Positions 1-7,487 of a stretch of 12,534 nucleotides of DNA are shown here, piece by piece. Made by a program: the position numbers and the translations under genes. The number at the start of each line of letters is the position of its first letter. The stretch's first letter is position 1. The DNA comes from JBHIAG01 sp046758465 (GTDB taxonomy: Bacteria > Acidobacteriota > Terriglobia > Acidiferrales > 2-02-FULL-67-57). The stretch lies in assembly GCA_046758465.1 (NCBI GenBank), contig JBHIAG010000066.1:1-12534 (forward strand), in the 5' to 3' direction. The notes under the pieces were generated by a model. That model made no database searches, had not been told where the DNA came from, and worked only from the letters and a program-made list of their open reading frames with translations.

Positions 1-2505
1 CAGCTCATTGGCCTCCTCAACCTCGAAAGCACCGAAGTGGATGGCTTCCCACCTGCAATTCGTCAACTCCTGCTCTCCCTGGCCGATTCCCTGGCCATTG
101 CCATCGACACCACCCGCGCCCACGAAGTGGCGCACCTCCGCGCCAACCGCATGGCCCTGCTGGCGGAAGTCAGCGGGCGGGTCAGCGCGGGACTGAGCGT
201 TTCTGCAGTCCTGAGCTCCATCCTGCACGCTACCGGTGACCTTTTCCCGCAGTGGGAACCCGGTATGTGGCTGCTCGAACCCGACACCCAACTGCTCCGC
301 CTGTGCGTTCTTGACCCGGCGGGCACTCAGATTGTGGAAACCGATTTGCGTGTGCCCCTGGGAACCGGCTTGACCGGCTCCGTGGCCGCGCAGGGTGAAG
401 TGGTCACGACAGAGGACATCAGCACCGACCCGCGCCTGAGGCCCGAGATGCTGGAAAACATCCTCCGCCGGAACTGGCACGGCTACGCGGCCGTGCCGCT
501 GCGAGCCGAAGGCAAAATACTGGGCGTGTTGCGTGTGGCAAGCCACGAACGGCGCAGCTTCACCCCCGGCGAGAAGCACTTGCTGGTCACGCTGGCCCAC
601 CAGGCCGCCTGGCCGCTGGCCCGGGCCAAGTTGATCGAGGAACTCGAGGAGTCCCGCGCCCGGCTGGAGGAACGAACCGCCTACCTGAATGCCCTGATCG
701 AAAACAGCCCGCTGGCCATCGTGGTGTCCAGCGCCCAGCAACAGGTGCAACTGTGCAATCCAGCCTTCGAGCGCCTCTTCCTTTATCGCCTGGAGGAGAT
801 CGCCGGTTCCAACATCGACGAATTCATTGCCCCCGAGGATAAGTGGGCCGAACCCGCCGAATTCACCCGGCGGGTTCTGGCCGGCGAGACTCTTCATGCC
901 GCCACCCACCGGCGGCGCAAGGATGGGACGTCGGTGGACGTGGAGCTATACTGTGTGCCCCTGATAGTCCACGGACAACTGAACGGTGTTATCGTCCTCT
1001 ACCAGGACATCACCGAGCGCAAGCAAGCGGAAAAGAAGCTGGAAGAACGAACCGCCTACCTGAATGCCCTGATCGAAAACAGTCCGCTGGCCATCCTGGC
1101 GCACAACGCGCAGCACCGGGTGCAGCTTTGCAACCCGGCCTTCGAGCGCCTTTTCCTCTATCGCCAGGCAGAGATTGTCGGCCGCGACACGGACACACTC
1201 ATCGCGCCGGAAGAGACGCCGAGCGAAGCGGCCGACTTCACCCGCAGGGTTTTGGCCGGCGAGACCGTGCACGTCACGACGCGCCGGCGCCGCAAGGATG
1301 GCACCCTGGTGGACGTGGAGCTGTACAACGTGCCCTTGATGACTGACGGAGAGTTGCGAGGCGTCTACGCCCTCTACCAGGACATCAGCGAGCGCAAGCG
1401 GGCGGAGCAGGCGCTGCAACAGAGCAAAGAGTTGTTGGTAGCCATCCTGGAAGCCTCCCGCGATGGGGTCGTCGTCGAGGAGAACGAAACGATTGCCTAT
1501 GCGAATAGCTCCTTTGCGCGGCTCTACGGCTACGCGGAAGCGGAAGAGCTGCTAGGCCAGCATGTCTCGGTCGTCCAGGCCGCGGAGGACGACAAGCGCA
1601 TGTTGGAGTTTGGCCGGAAGCGCTTACGGGGCGAGCTCACTCCGTCCACCTATGAGTTCAAGGGAAAACGCAAAGACGGCACGAAGATCGACCTGGAAGC
1701 CTCCGTCTCGCCCTCGACCATCGCGGGCAAAAGTTCTATCGTCGCCGTCATCCGGGACATCAGCGAACGCAAGCGGGCCGAGGAGGAATTGCGGCAAACA
1801 GCCGCGGAACTGGCGCGCTCCAATACCGAACTGGAGCAATTTGCCTCCGTGGCCTCGCACGACCTGCAAGAACCGCTGCGCATGGTGGCGAGCTATGGTG
1901 AGCTCCTGGCCAGGCGCTACCGGGGGAAACTCGACCCGGACGCCAACGAGTTCATAACCTACATCACGGATGGAGCCGCACGCATGCAACAGCTCATCGA
2001 AGCCCTCTTGGCCCTTTCCAGGGTGAGCACCCGCGGCGAGCCGTTCCAAGCGGTGAACCTCTCTGCTGTCATTCAACGCGCCTTGAGGAATCTCGAAGGC
2101 GCGCTCCGCGAGAGCCGTGCGGAAGTCGTCGTCACCGCGATGCCTACGGTCGTCGGCGATGCCGCGCAATTGACCCAACTGTTTCAGAACCTCATCAGCA
2201 ATGCCATCAAGTTCCGGGCGCAAGAACCGCCGCGCATTCACGCTTCGGCCGAGCGCAACGGCAATGAGTGGGTTTTGCGGGTGCGCGACAACGGTATTGG
2301 CATCGACATGCAGCACGCCGATCGCATCTTCCGCCTCTTCCAGCGCCTGCACAGCAAAACAGAGTATGTCGGCACCGGCATCGGCTTGGCGATCTGCAAA
2401 AAGGTCGTTGAGCGCCACGGGGGCCGCATCTGGGTCGAGTCGAAGCCGGGCCAAGGAAGCACATTCCGCTTCACTCTCCCGGAGAAAGGGGTTCAGAAGG
2501 CATGA
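1..2505 (+). CDS. GAF-PAS sensor histidine kinase, 5' partial
   Basis: Cytoplasmic-type sensor kinase; the reading frame is open from base 1, so the true start lies upstream. The visible 834 residues are, in order: the tail of one GAF domain (about 1-45), a complete GAF domain (about 55-208), a short coiled linker, three PAS domains with PAC-like tails ending in ERK (about 222-345, 347-470, 475-597), a HisKA domain with phospho-acceptor His620 in the motif SHDLQEPLR, and a HATPase domain with N-box NLISNAIKF (730-738), G1 box DNGIGI (from 763) and G2 box GTGIGLAI (from 791). No transmembrane segment is visible in this part. The SHDLQEPLR H-box is typical of phytochrome-like kinases that pair with Rcp1-type receivers, and such a receiver follows, overlapping by ATGA. 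The ligand is unknown. The first two PAS units are near copies. The kinase assignment is very secure; the signal is not. Confidence 0.95.
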   Translation, partial: QLIGLLNLESTEVDGFPPAIRQLLLSLADSLAIAIDTTRAHEVAHLRANRMALLAEVSGRVSAGLSVSAVLSSILHATGDLFPQWEPGMWLLEPDTQLLRLCVLDPAGTQIVETDLRVPLGTGLTGSVAAQGEVVTTEDISTDPRLRPEMLENILRRNWHGYAAVPLRAEGKILGVLRVASHERRSFTPGEKHLLVTLAHQAAWPLARAKLIEELEESRARLEERTAYLNALIENSPLAIVVSSAQQQVQLCNPAFERLFLYRLEEIAGSNIDEFIAPEDKWAEPAEFTRRVLAGETLHAATHRRRKDGTSVDVELYCVPLIVHGQLNGVIVLYQDITERKQAEKKLEERTAYLNALIENSPLAILAHNAQHRVQLCNPAFERLFLYRQAEIVGRDTDTLIAPEETPSEAADFTRRVLAGETVHVTTRRRRKDGTLVDVELYNVPLMTDGELRGVYALYQDISERKRAEQALQQSKELLVAILEASRDGVVVEENETIAYANSSFARLYGYAEAEELLGQHVSVVQAAEDDKRMLEFGRKRLRGELTPSTYEFKGKRKDGTKIDLEASVSPSTIAGKSSIVAVIRDISERKRAEEELRQTAAELARSNTELEQFASVASHDLQEPLRMVASYGELLARRYRGKLDPDANEFITYITDGAARMQQLIEALLALSRVSTRGEPFQAVNLSAVIQRALRNLEGALRESRAEVVVTAMPTVVGDAAQLTQLFQNLISNAIKFRAQEPPRIHASAERNGNEWVLRVRDNGIGIDMQHADRIFRLFQRLHSKTEYVGTGIGLAICKKVVERHGGRIWVESKPGQGSTFRFTLPEKGVQKA
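664..1413 (+). repeat. Tandem duplication of a PAS unit (2 x 375 bases)
   Basis: Bases 664-1038 and 1039-1413 align with an offset of exactly 375 bases (125 codons). Both units open with LEERTAYLNALIENSPLAI, share QLCNPAFERLFLYR and FTRRVLAGET, and end with YQDI(T/S)ERK. A run of about 38 identical bases begins at 669 and again at 1044. The remaining PAS domain (from about base 1425) is clearly more diverged, so this is a within-gene duplication and not general PAS similarity. Confidence 0.9.
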
Positions 2506-2948
2506 GCGACACACGAATGGGTGAACCGATTGAGATCCTGCTCGTGGAGGACAACCCCGGCGACGTACGCCTGGTCCGGGAAGCCTTCAAGGAAGCCAAG
2601 GTGCGCAACACCCTGCGCGCGGTGGCGGATGGCGTCGAGGCTCTGGCCTTCCTGCGCCACGAAGGCAACTATGCCCAGGCACCCCGACCTGACCTGATGC
2701 TGCTCGATCTCAACCTGCCGAAGAAAGATGGCCGCGAGGTTCTGACGGAGATCAAGCAAGACCCCAACCTGAAACGCATCCCGGTGGTCATCCTCACCTC
2801 CTCCAAGGGCGAAGAGGACATTCTGAAGAGCTACAACTTGCACGCCAACGCCTACGTCACCAAGCCCGTGGGCTTGGAGCAGCTCATCCACCTGGTGAAG
2901 GCCATTGAGGAATTCTGGCTGATGGTGGTGAAGCTTCCCCCGGGGTGA
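2502..2948 (+). CDS. Rcp1-type single-domain response regulator
   Basis: A 148-residue stand-alone receiver with no output domain. Acidic pocket Glu16-Asp17, phospho-acceptor Asp69 in LMLLDLNLPKKDG, Thr99 in ILTSS and Lys121 in TKP are all present, so it should accept phosphate. The opening LLVEDNPGD and the long loop before Asp69 are typical of the Rcp1 group, which receives phosphate from phytochrome-like kinases. The start ATG overlaps the stop of the upstream kinase (ATGA), giving translational coupling and pointing to that kinase as its likely donor. It probably acts by protein contact or as a phosphorelay intermediate. The family call is secure; the partner is inferred from position. 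Confidence 0.93.
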   Translation: MSDTRMGEPIEILLVEDNPGDVRLVREAFKEAKVRNTLRAVADGVEALAFLRHEGNYAQAPRPDLMLLDLNLPKKDGREVLTEIKQDPNLKRIPVVILTSSKGEEDILKSYNLHANAYVTKPVGLEQLIHLVKAIEEFWLMVVKLPPG

Positions 2949-4087
2949 CCCTCCCGATGGATGAGCAGTGCCTCCGAGTTCTGCTGGTTGAAGACAACCC
3001 CGGCGATGCCCGCCTGGTGGAGATGGGCCTGGCCGAGGCCGGCCCCCAACGCTTTCAGGTAGAGCGTGCAGAGCGTCTCGTGGCAGCGAACAACCGCCTG
3101 CGCGCGGGAACGTTCGATGTGGTGCTCCTGGACTTGTCGCTCCCGGACAGCCAGGGAATCGATACCCTCAAAAGAGTGCGCACACAGAACCGGGAAGTTC
3201 CCATTGTGGTGCTGACCGGGCTGAGCGATGAACAAATCGCCCTGCAGGCTCTCCATGCAGGTGCCCAGGACTACCTGGTCAAAGGGACGGCGAGCCCCGC
3301 GACTTTGACCCGCGTGATCCGCTATGCCATCCAGCGCCAACAACTGGCAAGGCTCAAGGCGGAATTCCTGGCCCTGGTCTCCCACGAGTTGCGCACCCCC
3401 CTGGCGGTTCTGCAGGAATCGGTGAACCTGATCCTGGACGGATTGGCAGGGCGCTTCGATGAAGGAGTGAAAGTCTGCCTGGTAATGGCGCAAGGCAATA
3501 TTGTGCGCTTGGGAGCCATCGTCAACGATCTGCTCGATATGGCGACTTTAGAGGCCGGCCGCCTGAAACTGACGAAAGAGACCGAGAATATTTGTTCGCT
3601 CGTGGCGGACAGTTTGCAATCGTTCCAGGGCCGGGCGGGCGGCATGCAGGTACAGTTGTCGTTGGAGACGGGAAGGAACGGTGCCCAGTATGCGCGGGTC
3701 GATCGCTATCGCATCCTGCAAGTGCTAACCAATCTCCTCGGCAACGCCCTCAAGTTTGTCCAACCCGGAGAAGGAATGGTCCAAGCCCGCGTGCTGCGCG
3801 ACCATGACTGGATTCGGGTCGAAATTGCCGACAACGGCCGCGGCATCAAACAGGAAGACCAGGAGAGGATCTTCCAGCGGTTCGCACAAGCCGAGGGTGC
3901 AGAGCCAGGGCTCCCCCGGGGCACGGGATTGGGTCTGGCCATTGCCAAAGAGATTGTGGAACTGCACGGAGGTCGTATCGGCGTCAGCAGCGAATATGGA
4001 AAGGGCAGCACCTTCTTTTTCCTCCTCCCGACTGCAACCCCAAGAGCGTCGGCAGAAAACGTGCGAGAGGTCATAGCCCATGGGTAA
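2945..4087 (+). CDS. Receiver-first histidine kinase (REC-HisKA-HATPase)
   Basis: A 380-residue soluble kinase whose sensory input is a receiver domain. Numbered from the GTG at 2945: receiver with Glu16-Asp17, Asp63 in VVLLDLSLPD and the TG and K(G) positions in VVLTG and LVKG (about 10-130); HisKA with His147 in SHELRTPLAVL; N-box around Asn267 (NLLGNALKF); G1 box DNGRGI from 296; G2 box GTGLGLAI near 326. The chosen GTG overlaps the preceding stop (GTGA); an ATG at 2957 is an equally possible start and loses only four residues. No signal peptide or membrane helix is visible. The architecture suggests a relay step in which phosphorylation of the receiver tunes the kinase, which then acts on the receiver encoded next. 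That order is inference. Confidence 0.93.
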   Translation: MTLPMDEQCLRVLLVEDNPGDARLVEMGLAEAGPQRFQVERAERLVAANNRLRAGTFDVVLLDLSLPDSQGIDTLKRVRTQNREVPIVVLTGLSDEQIALQALHAGAQDYLVKGTASPATLTRVIRYAIQRQQLARLKAEFLALVSHELRTPLAVLQESVNLILDGLAGRFDEGVKVCLVMAQGNIVRLGAIVNDLLDMATLEAGRLKLTKETENICSLVADSLQSFQGRAGGMQVQLSLETGRNGAQYARVDRYRILQVLTNLLGNALKFVQPGEGMVQARVLRDHDWIRVEIADNGRGIKQEDQERIFQRFAQAEGAEPGLPRGTGLGLAIAKEIVELHGGRIGVSSEYGKGSTFFFLLPTATPRASAENVREVIAHG

Positions 4088-4439
4088 GCGGATTCTGATC
4101 GTTGAAGACGAAGAGCAGATGGCGCGGGTGCTCGAGATTCGGTTGCGCGCCAGTGGATACGAAACCGCCACGGTGTACGACGGCGAGGCGGCCCTGCAAG
4201 CAATCGCTGCCAAACCGCCCGATCTGGTTCTCCTGGACGTAATGATGCCCAAGGTGGATGGGTTCGAAGTAGTGCGCACCTTGCGCGAGAGAGGCAGCAC
4301 CGTCCCGGTGATTCTGCTGACGGCGCGGTCGCAGGAAGCCGATGTGGTCCGGGGGCTCGAGCTGGGAGCCAATGATTACGTGATAAAACCCTTCAGTCCG
4401 GTCGAGCTGATGAGCCGCATCACCAAATGGATCAAATAG
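4080..4439 (+). CDS. Single-domain response regulator (OmpR-like receiver)
   Basis: A 119-residue receiver without a DNA-binding or enzymatic output domain. Asp10, phospho-acceptor Asp53 in LVLLDVMMPKVDG, Thr81 in ILLTAR and Lys103 in IKPF are all in place. The sequence resembles the receiver halves of OmpR/PhoB regulators but stops right after the last helix (SRITKWIK), so it acts by protein contact or as a phosphate carrier. Its ATG lies 8 bases inside the end of the upstream kinase gene, and the next frame opens 13 bases before its own stop. This places it as the last receiver before the HEAT-repeat membrane protein and the glycosyltransferase, which makes one of these a reasonable target (inference). 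Confidence 0.93.
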   Translation: MGKRILIVEDEEQMARVLEIRLRASGYETATVYDGEAALQAIAAKPPDLVLLDVMMPKVDGFEVVRTLRERGSTVPVILLTARSQEADVVRGLELGANDYVIKPFSPVELMSRITKWIK

Positions 4440-5521
4440 GGATTCCTTGTGGTGAGGGGCCGCGGGCTGTGTTTGAATTTATTCGAAATCTCGTCCTACA
4501 GAGTACTGCGCTCCTAGCTGGTCTTCTCTTCCTGCTCGCGGGAACTCTTTTTGCCCAAAAGGCGCTGCACAATGGCGTCGAGCGCTACCGCCAGCGTCGC
4601 TACGCCCGCTATGAGGCGAGTCTGCTCTCGCAATTGGCTCACGAACCGATCCATCTGTTTCCCGGGCCCTTCCAGCCAAAACGCTTCGGTGACTTTCGCA
4701 TCATTGAACTGCTGCTGTTGGATTACGCCAGGCAGTTTCGTGGCTCACTCCGAACGCAGCTTGCGCATCTGTTCGAAATTCTCGGCTATGTGGACTCCGC
4801 GGCGGCCCAGTTGCGGGCGTGGCGCTGGTGGGTGCGGGCGCACGCGGCCAGGCGCCTCGGCGAAATGGGAAGTCGGCAAGCCATACCCGCACTGGGGGCG
4901 GCGCTCGCTGACCGCAACGAAGAGGTTTGGTTTATGGCCGCTCTCGCCCTGGCACACATTGACAGGGAAACGGCGGCCCAACCGGTATACGAATCGTTGA
5001 GTCGCCGATTGCACCATCACAATGCCTCTTATGTTTTTGAAGTGGTAGTGCGCTTGGGGGATGAGTCGTTGACGCCGCTGCTGGCAAGTTTTCCCCGGCA
5101 GAGCGAAACCATGCGTACTGCGATTGTCCGCGCCCTGGGCGAGTTGAAGAGCCTCCCGGCCGTTCCTTTTCTTCTTCGCCTGCTGGCAGACGAAAGAAGC
5201 GCAACAACAAAAGTGGAAATCATCACCGCCCTCGGCCGCATCGGGGATGCGTCTGCGATCGAGACGTTGCGCTCTTTGCTCACCACTCCCTCGCCCGTGA
5301 TTCGGCAGTCCGCCGTGCAGGCGCTGGGGCGGCTGCAGGCGAGCGAGGCCCGAGAAGAGATTCGACCGTTGTTGGAAGACCCGGACTATTGGGTCAGCTT
5401 TCGAGCGGGCGAAGCCTTGGCAGGCATGGGAGCGGTAGGAAGGGAGTGCCTGCAACGCGCCTGCGCTTCCGGGAGCGCCCAGGCAAGCCCGATGGCGAGC
5501 TATTTCTTGGAGAGGAGCTGA
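4427..5521 (+). CDS. Membrane-anchored HEAT-repeat protein
   Basis: A 364-residue protein with one N-terminal membrane helix (LLAGLLFLLAGTLFAQ, about 31-46), then a basic stretch, an alpha-helical region, and HEAT-like repeats (about 126-345) with typical repeat starts such as AHAARRLGEMG, AIVRALGEL, EIITALGRIG and SAVQALGRL. HEAT repeats form curved scaffolds for protein binding; no catalytic motif is seen. A second possible start is GTG at 4469, which has a purine-rich ribosome site (GAGGGG, 4454-4459) 9 bases upstream and puts the membrane helix right at the N terminus; it may be the better start. The gene lies between a stand-alone receiver and a membrane glycosyltransferase, so an adaptor role coupling phosphorelay to synthase is plausible but unproven. 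Confidence 0.85.
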   Translation: MDQIGIPCGEGPRAVFEFIRNLVLQSTALLAGLLFLLAGTLFAQKALHNGVERYRQRRYARYEASLLSQLAHEPIHLFPGPFQPKRFGDFRIIELLLLDYARQFRGSLRTQLAHLFEILGYVDSAAAQLRAWRWWVRAHAARRLGEMGSRQAIPALGAALADRNEEVWFMAALALAHIDRETAAQPVYESLSRRLHHHNASYVFEVVVRLGDESLTPLLASFPRQSETMRTAIVRALGELKSLPAVPFLLRLLADERSATTKVEIITALGRIGDASAIETLRSLLTTPSPVIRQSAVQALGRLQASEAREEIRPLLEDPDYWVSFRAGEALAGMGAVGRECLQRACASGSAQASPMASYFLERS

Positions 5522-5535
5522 TTTGGCCGGACATT

Positions 5536-6951
5536 ATGCCATCCTTTCTGGCCGAGGCCTTCCGCGGATTCAATAATTTTGTCTTCTCCTACTTTTTGCT
5601 GCTCAATATTTCCTATGTACTGCTGACGATTGTCGCCTTTATCTACATTCGCAGCTATAAGCAACGACAACGCTACAGTGATGTGCGCGCCACCCTGCAG
5701 TCCGGCAATACTCCGGCCATTTCCATCCTGGTGCCTGCCTACAATGAGGAGGCGGGCATTGTCGAGTGCGTGAAGGGCCTATCCCTGCTGCACTACCCGC
5801 AGTTTGAGATTGTGGTCGTCAATGACGGCTCCACGGACGCGACCCTGGAAAGACTGGACCGGGCGTTTGCGCTCCGGCGCACCGTGCGTCCCTATCCAAA
5901 CGCAATCCCCACGCAACCGGTCCGGTGCATCTATGAATCTTCTCTGCTCCCCAATCTAGTGGTCGTGGACAAGGAGAACGGTGGCAAAGCGGATGCCTTG
6001 AACGCAGCTAGCAACGTCGCTCTGCATCCGTTGGTGTGTTCGGTGGATGCAGATTCCATTCTGGAAGAGAATGGCCTGTTGCGGGTGGTGATGCCATTTG
6101 TCGAACAGCCGAACCGAACCGTGGCGGTCGGGGGCATTGTGGGCATCGCCAATGGCAACCGGATCGAAAAAGGAAAGCTAGTCAGCATCCACTTGCCCCG
6201 CTCGCTCCTGGCACGCTTGCAAATTGTGGAATATCTGCGAGCCTTTCTGGCCGGGCGCTTGGGGTGGAGCTATCTGGGCGGTGTCGTGATCATCTCGGGA
6301 GTGTTCTGTCTCGTCAAGAAAACAGCCTTGCAGGCGTGCGCTGGCTTCAACCGGCAGACAGTGGGCGAAGACGCAGAATTGGTTGTCCGGCTCCACCGCT
6401 ACCTGCGGCAGCGCGGCGAACCCTATCAAATTTTGTTCGTTCCCGACCCGATTTGCTGGACGGAAGCGCCGGAAACCTTGGCCTTGCTTGGGCGGCAGCG
6501 AAATCGGTGGCAGCGAGGACTGTGTGAGATTCTCTGGATGCACCGGCGGATGCTATGCAATCCCCGCTACGGAATTGTGGGTGTGGTCACTTTGCCCTTT
6601 CAGCTCATTTTTGAGTGTGTGGGCGGGTGTATCGAGTTCGTCGGGTATGCGATTTTTGCTGTAAGCGTGTCCCTCCAGGTGGTCGAGCCCAGCTTGGTCG
6701 TGGCTTTCCTGGCCGTTTCGGTTTTGGCGGGCACACTGATTTCTATCTCGTCTGTTTTGCTCGAAGAACTCACATTGAGAAAATATACGCGCGTGGCAGA
6801 TCTACCCCGATTGATCTGGCTTTGCGTGGCGGAGAATTTCGGCTACCGCCAACTCCATGCCTATTGGCGGTTGCGCGGGCTCATTGATTTCTTGCTGGGG
6901 AAGCGCGAGTGGGGGCAAATGGCCCATCAGGGCTTCAGGCCTCAGAAATAA
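5536..6951 (+). CDS. Membrane family 2 glycosyltransferase (processive synthase type)
   Basis: A 471-residue inner-membrane enzyme of the PgaC/IcaA/cellulose-synthase-like GT2 group, which polymerises a sugar from a nucleotide donor and threads the chain through the membrane. Numbered from the ATG at 5536: one N-terminal helix (about 14-35); GT-A fold with NDGST (Asp97), VDADS (Asp171, Asp173), GED (Asp279) as likely general base, and QRNRW (321-325), the acceptor-channel signature; then about two to three C-terminal helices (about 340-420). The frame stays open upstream to 5389, but that overlaps the HEAT gene and adds no recognisable domain. A purine-rich AGAGGAG (5511-5517) lies 18 bases upstream, rather far. 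No PilZ domain is seen, so cyclic-di-GMP control through a fused domain is unlikely. The sugar is unknown. Confidence 0.92.
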   Translation: MPSFLAEAFRGFNNFVFSYFLLLNISYVLLTIVAFIYIRSYKQRQRYSDVRATLQSGNTPAISILVPAYNEEAGIVECVKGLSLLHYPQFEIVVVNDGSTDATLERLDRAFALRRTVRPYPNAIPTQPVRCIYESSLLPNLVVVDKENGGKADALNAASNVALHPLVCSVDADSILEENGLLRVVMPFVEQPNRTVAVGGIVGIANGNRIEKGKLVSIHLPRSLLARLQIVEYLRAFLAGRLGWSYLGGVVIISGVFCLVKKTALQACAGFNRQTVGEDAELVVRLHRYLRQRGEPYQILFVPDPICWTEAPETLALLGRQRNRWQRGLCEILWMHRRMLCNPRYGIVGVVTLPFQLIFECVGGCIEFVGYAIFAVSVSLQVVEPSLVVAFLAVSVLAGTLISISSVLLEELTLRKYTRVADLPRLIWLCVAENFGYRQLHAYWRLRGLIDFLLGKREWGQMAHQGFRPQK

Positions 6952-6970
6952 CCCGTCCGATGTGGCGGCT

Positions 6971-6991
6971 GCCCCCGGTAAGAATGGGGGC
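6971..6991 (+). other. GC-rich stem-loop after the glycosyltransferase gene
   Basis: GCCCCC (6971-6976) pairs with GGGGGC (6986-6991) around a 9-base loop, 20 bases after the glycosyltransferase stop codon. No T-run follows on either strand, so it does not meet the usual intrinsic-terminator pattern. It could act as an mRNA 3'-end stabiliser or a Rho-dependent stop region. The rest of 6952-7054 shows nothing else. Confidence 0.35.
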
Positions 6992-7054
6992 ACAAACAGC
7001 CCCCACCGTCACCACCCGCACCCACGCGCGCTCTCCTGTACGTCTGTGCCACGA

Positions 7055-7129
7055 TGGTGCCGGCGGTGGGACTCGAACCCACGACCTAGGGATTATGAGA
7101 CCCTCGCTCTACCTCTGAGCTACGCCGGC
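7055..7129 (-). tRNA. tRNA with anticodon CAT (elongator Met, or Ile-CAT)
   Basis: Reads on the minus strand as a full cloverleaf. The acceptor stem is GCCGGCG (7123-7129) with CGCCGGC (7059-7065), 7 pairs. U8-A9 are present; the D stem is GCTC/GAGC with a short 7-base loop AGAGGTA. The anticodon stem is AGGGT/TCCCT with loop CTCATAA and anticodon CAT (7095-7097). The variable loop is 5 bases and the T arm GTGGG-TTCGAGT-CCCAC. The discriminator is A and CCA is encoded (7055-7057). The first pair is G-C, so this is not the initiator, which normally has an unpaired base there. The CTCATAA loop occurs both in elongator tRNA-Met and in the tRNA-Ile that TilS modifies at the wobble C, so the amino acid cannot be fixed by eye. 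Confidence 0.95.
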
Positions 7130-7143
7130 ATGGAATCGGCTCG

Positions 7144-7172
7144 ATGGTACGGTATCGCCGCTGGAGTGTCAA
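7144..7172 (-). promoter_or_regulatory. Sigma-70-like promoter of the tRNA
   Basis: On the minus strand a perfect TTGACA (7167-7172) is followed after exactly 17 bases by TACCAT (7144-7149, 4 of 6 matches to TATAAT). Transcription would begin near 7137, about 8 bases before the tRNA 5' end. An A/T run (7188-7198) upstream of the -35 box could act as an UP element. Confidence 0.75.
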
Positions 7173-7212
7173 CGCGGCCGCCAATCTCAAAAATTTTTCC
7201 GCCGCTGTAAAC

Positions 7213-7242
7213 TTAACCGGCGCTTTCCACATCTGATAGAAT
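7213..7242 (+). promoter_or_regulatory. Probable promoter of the small membrane protein gene
   Basis: TTAACC (7213-7218, 4 of 6) and TAGAAT (7237-7242, 5 of 6) are 18 bases apart. Transcription would start near 7249, just before the AAGGAG ribosome site at 7261-7266. It diverges from the tRNA promoter 40 bases away. Confidence 0.5.
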
Positions 7243-7278
7243 GTAGAAGACCAGTCCAGGAAGGAGACATGAAGTCCG

Positions 7279-7482
7279 ATGCGCAACCTGCTTCGCGATT
7301 TTCTGGGCGAGGCTGACTTCGACCTCGAGCGCGCCCGCGACTGGCTCCGCCATCACCGCGGCGCACTACTGCTGGGCACCGCCCTGCTCGTCGTGCTGGT
7401 CCTGCTCGGTTCCGGGCCGAACCAATCCGCTGAACACCCCCAGGCTGACCTCGCCCCCGATGAAACCCCCTTGTTTGTCTAA
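7279..7482 (+). CDS. Small single-pass membrane protein, unknown function
   Basis: A 67-residue protein I do not recognise. It has an acidic, amphipathic N-terminal half (FLGEADFDLERARDWLRHH), one membrane helix (about 30-46, LLLGTALLVVLVLLG), then a short Pro/Asp/Glu-rich tail ending in FV. The positive residues before the helix suggest an N-in orientation. A ribosome site AAGGAG (7261-7266) lies 12 bases upstream, somewhat far, but the ATG at 7269 is too close to it and opens only 15 codons. A promoter-like pair lies upstream. It precedes the broken sigma gene and the anti-sigma gene, so it may once have been part of that locus (inference). Confidence 0.6.
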   Translation: MRNLLRDFLGEADFDLERARDWLRHHRGALLLGTALLVVLVLLGSGPNQSAEHPQADLAPDETPLFV

Positions 7483-7487
7483 GCCCC

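Noticed and set aside
1624..2514. 296-codon minus-strand frame opposite the histidine kinase
   Set aside because: Antisense shadow of the HisKA/HATPase region with no recognisable motif.
5389..5535. Upstream extension of the glycosyltransferase frame
   Set aside because: It overlaps the HEAT gene by over 130 bases, gives an Arg/Gly-rich segment without domain features, and the ATG at 5536 places the membrane helix normally.
6971..6991. Intrinsic terminator of the glycosyltransferase operon
   Set aside because: The stem is good but no T-run follows on either strand, so it is listed only as a stem-loop.
7269..7316. 15-codon frame at ATG 7269 as a leader peptide
   Set aside because: Only 2 bases separate the AAGGAG from this ATG, and no attenuator structure is visible after it.
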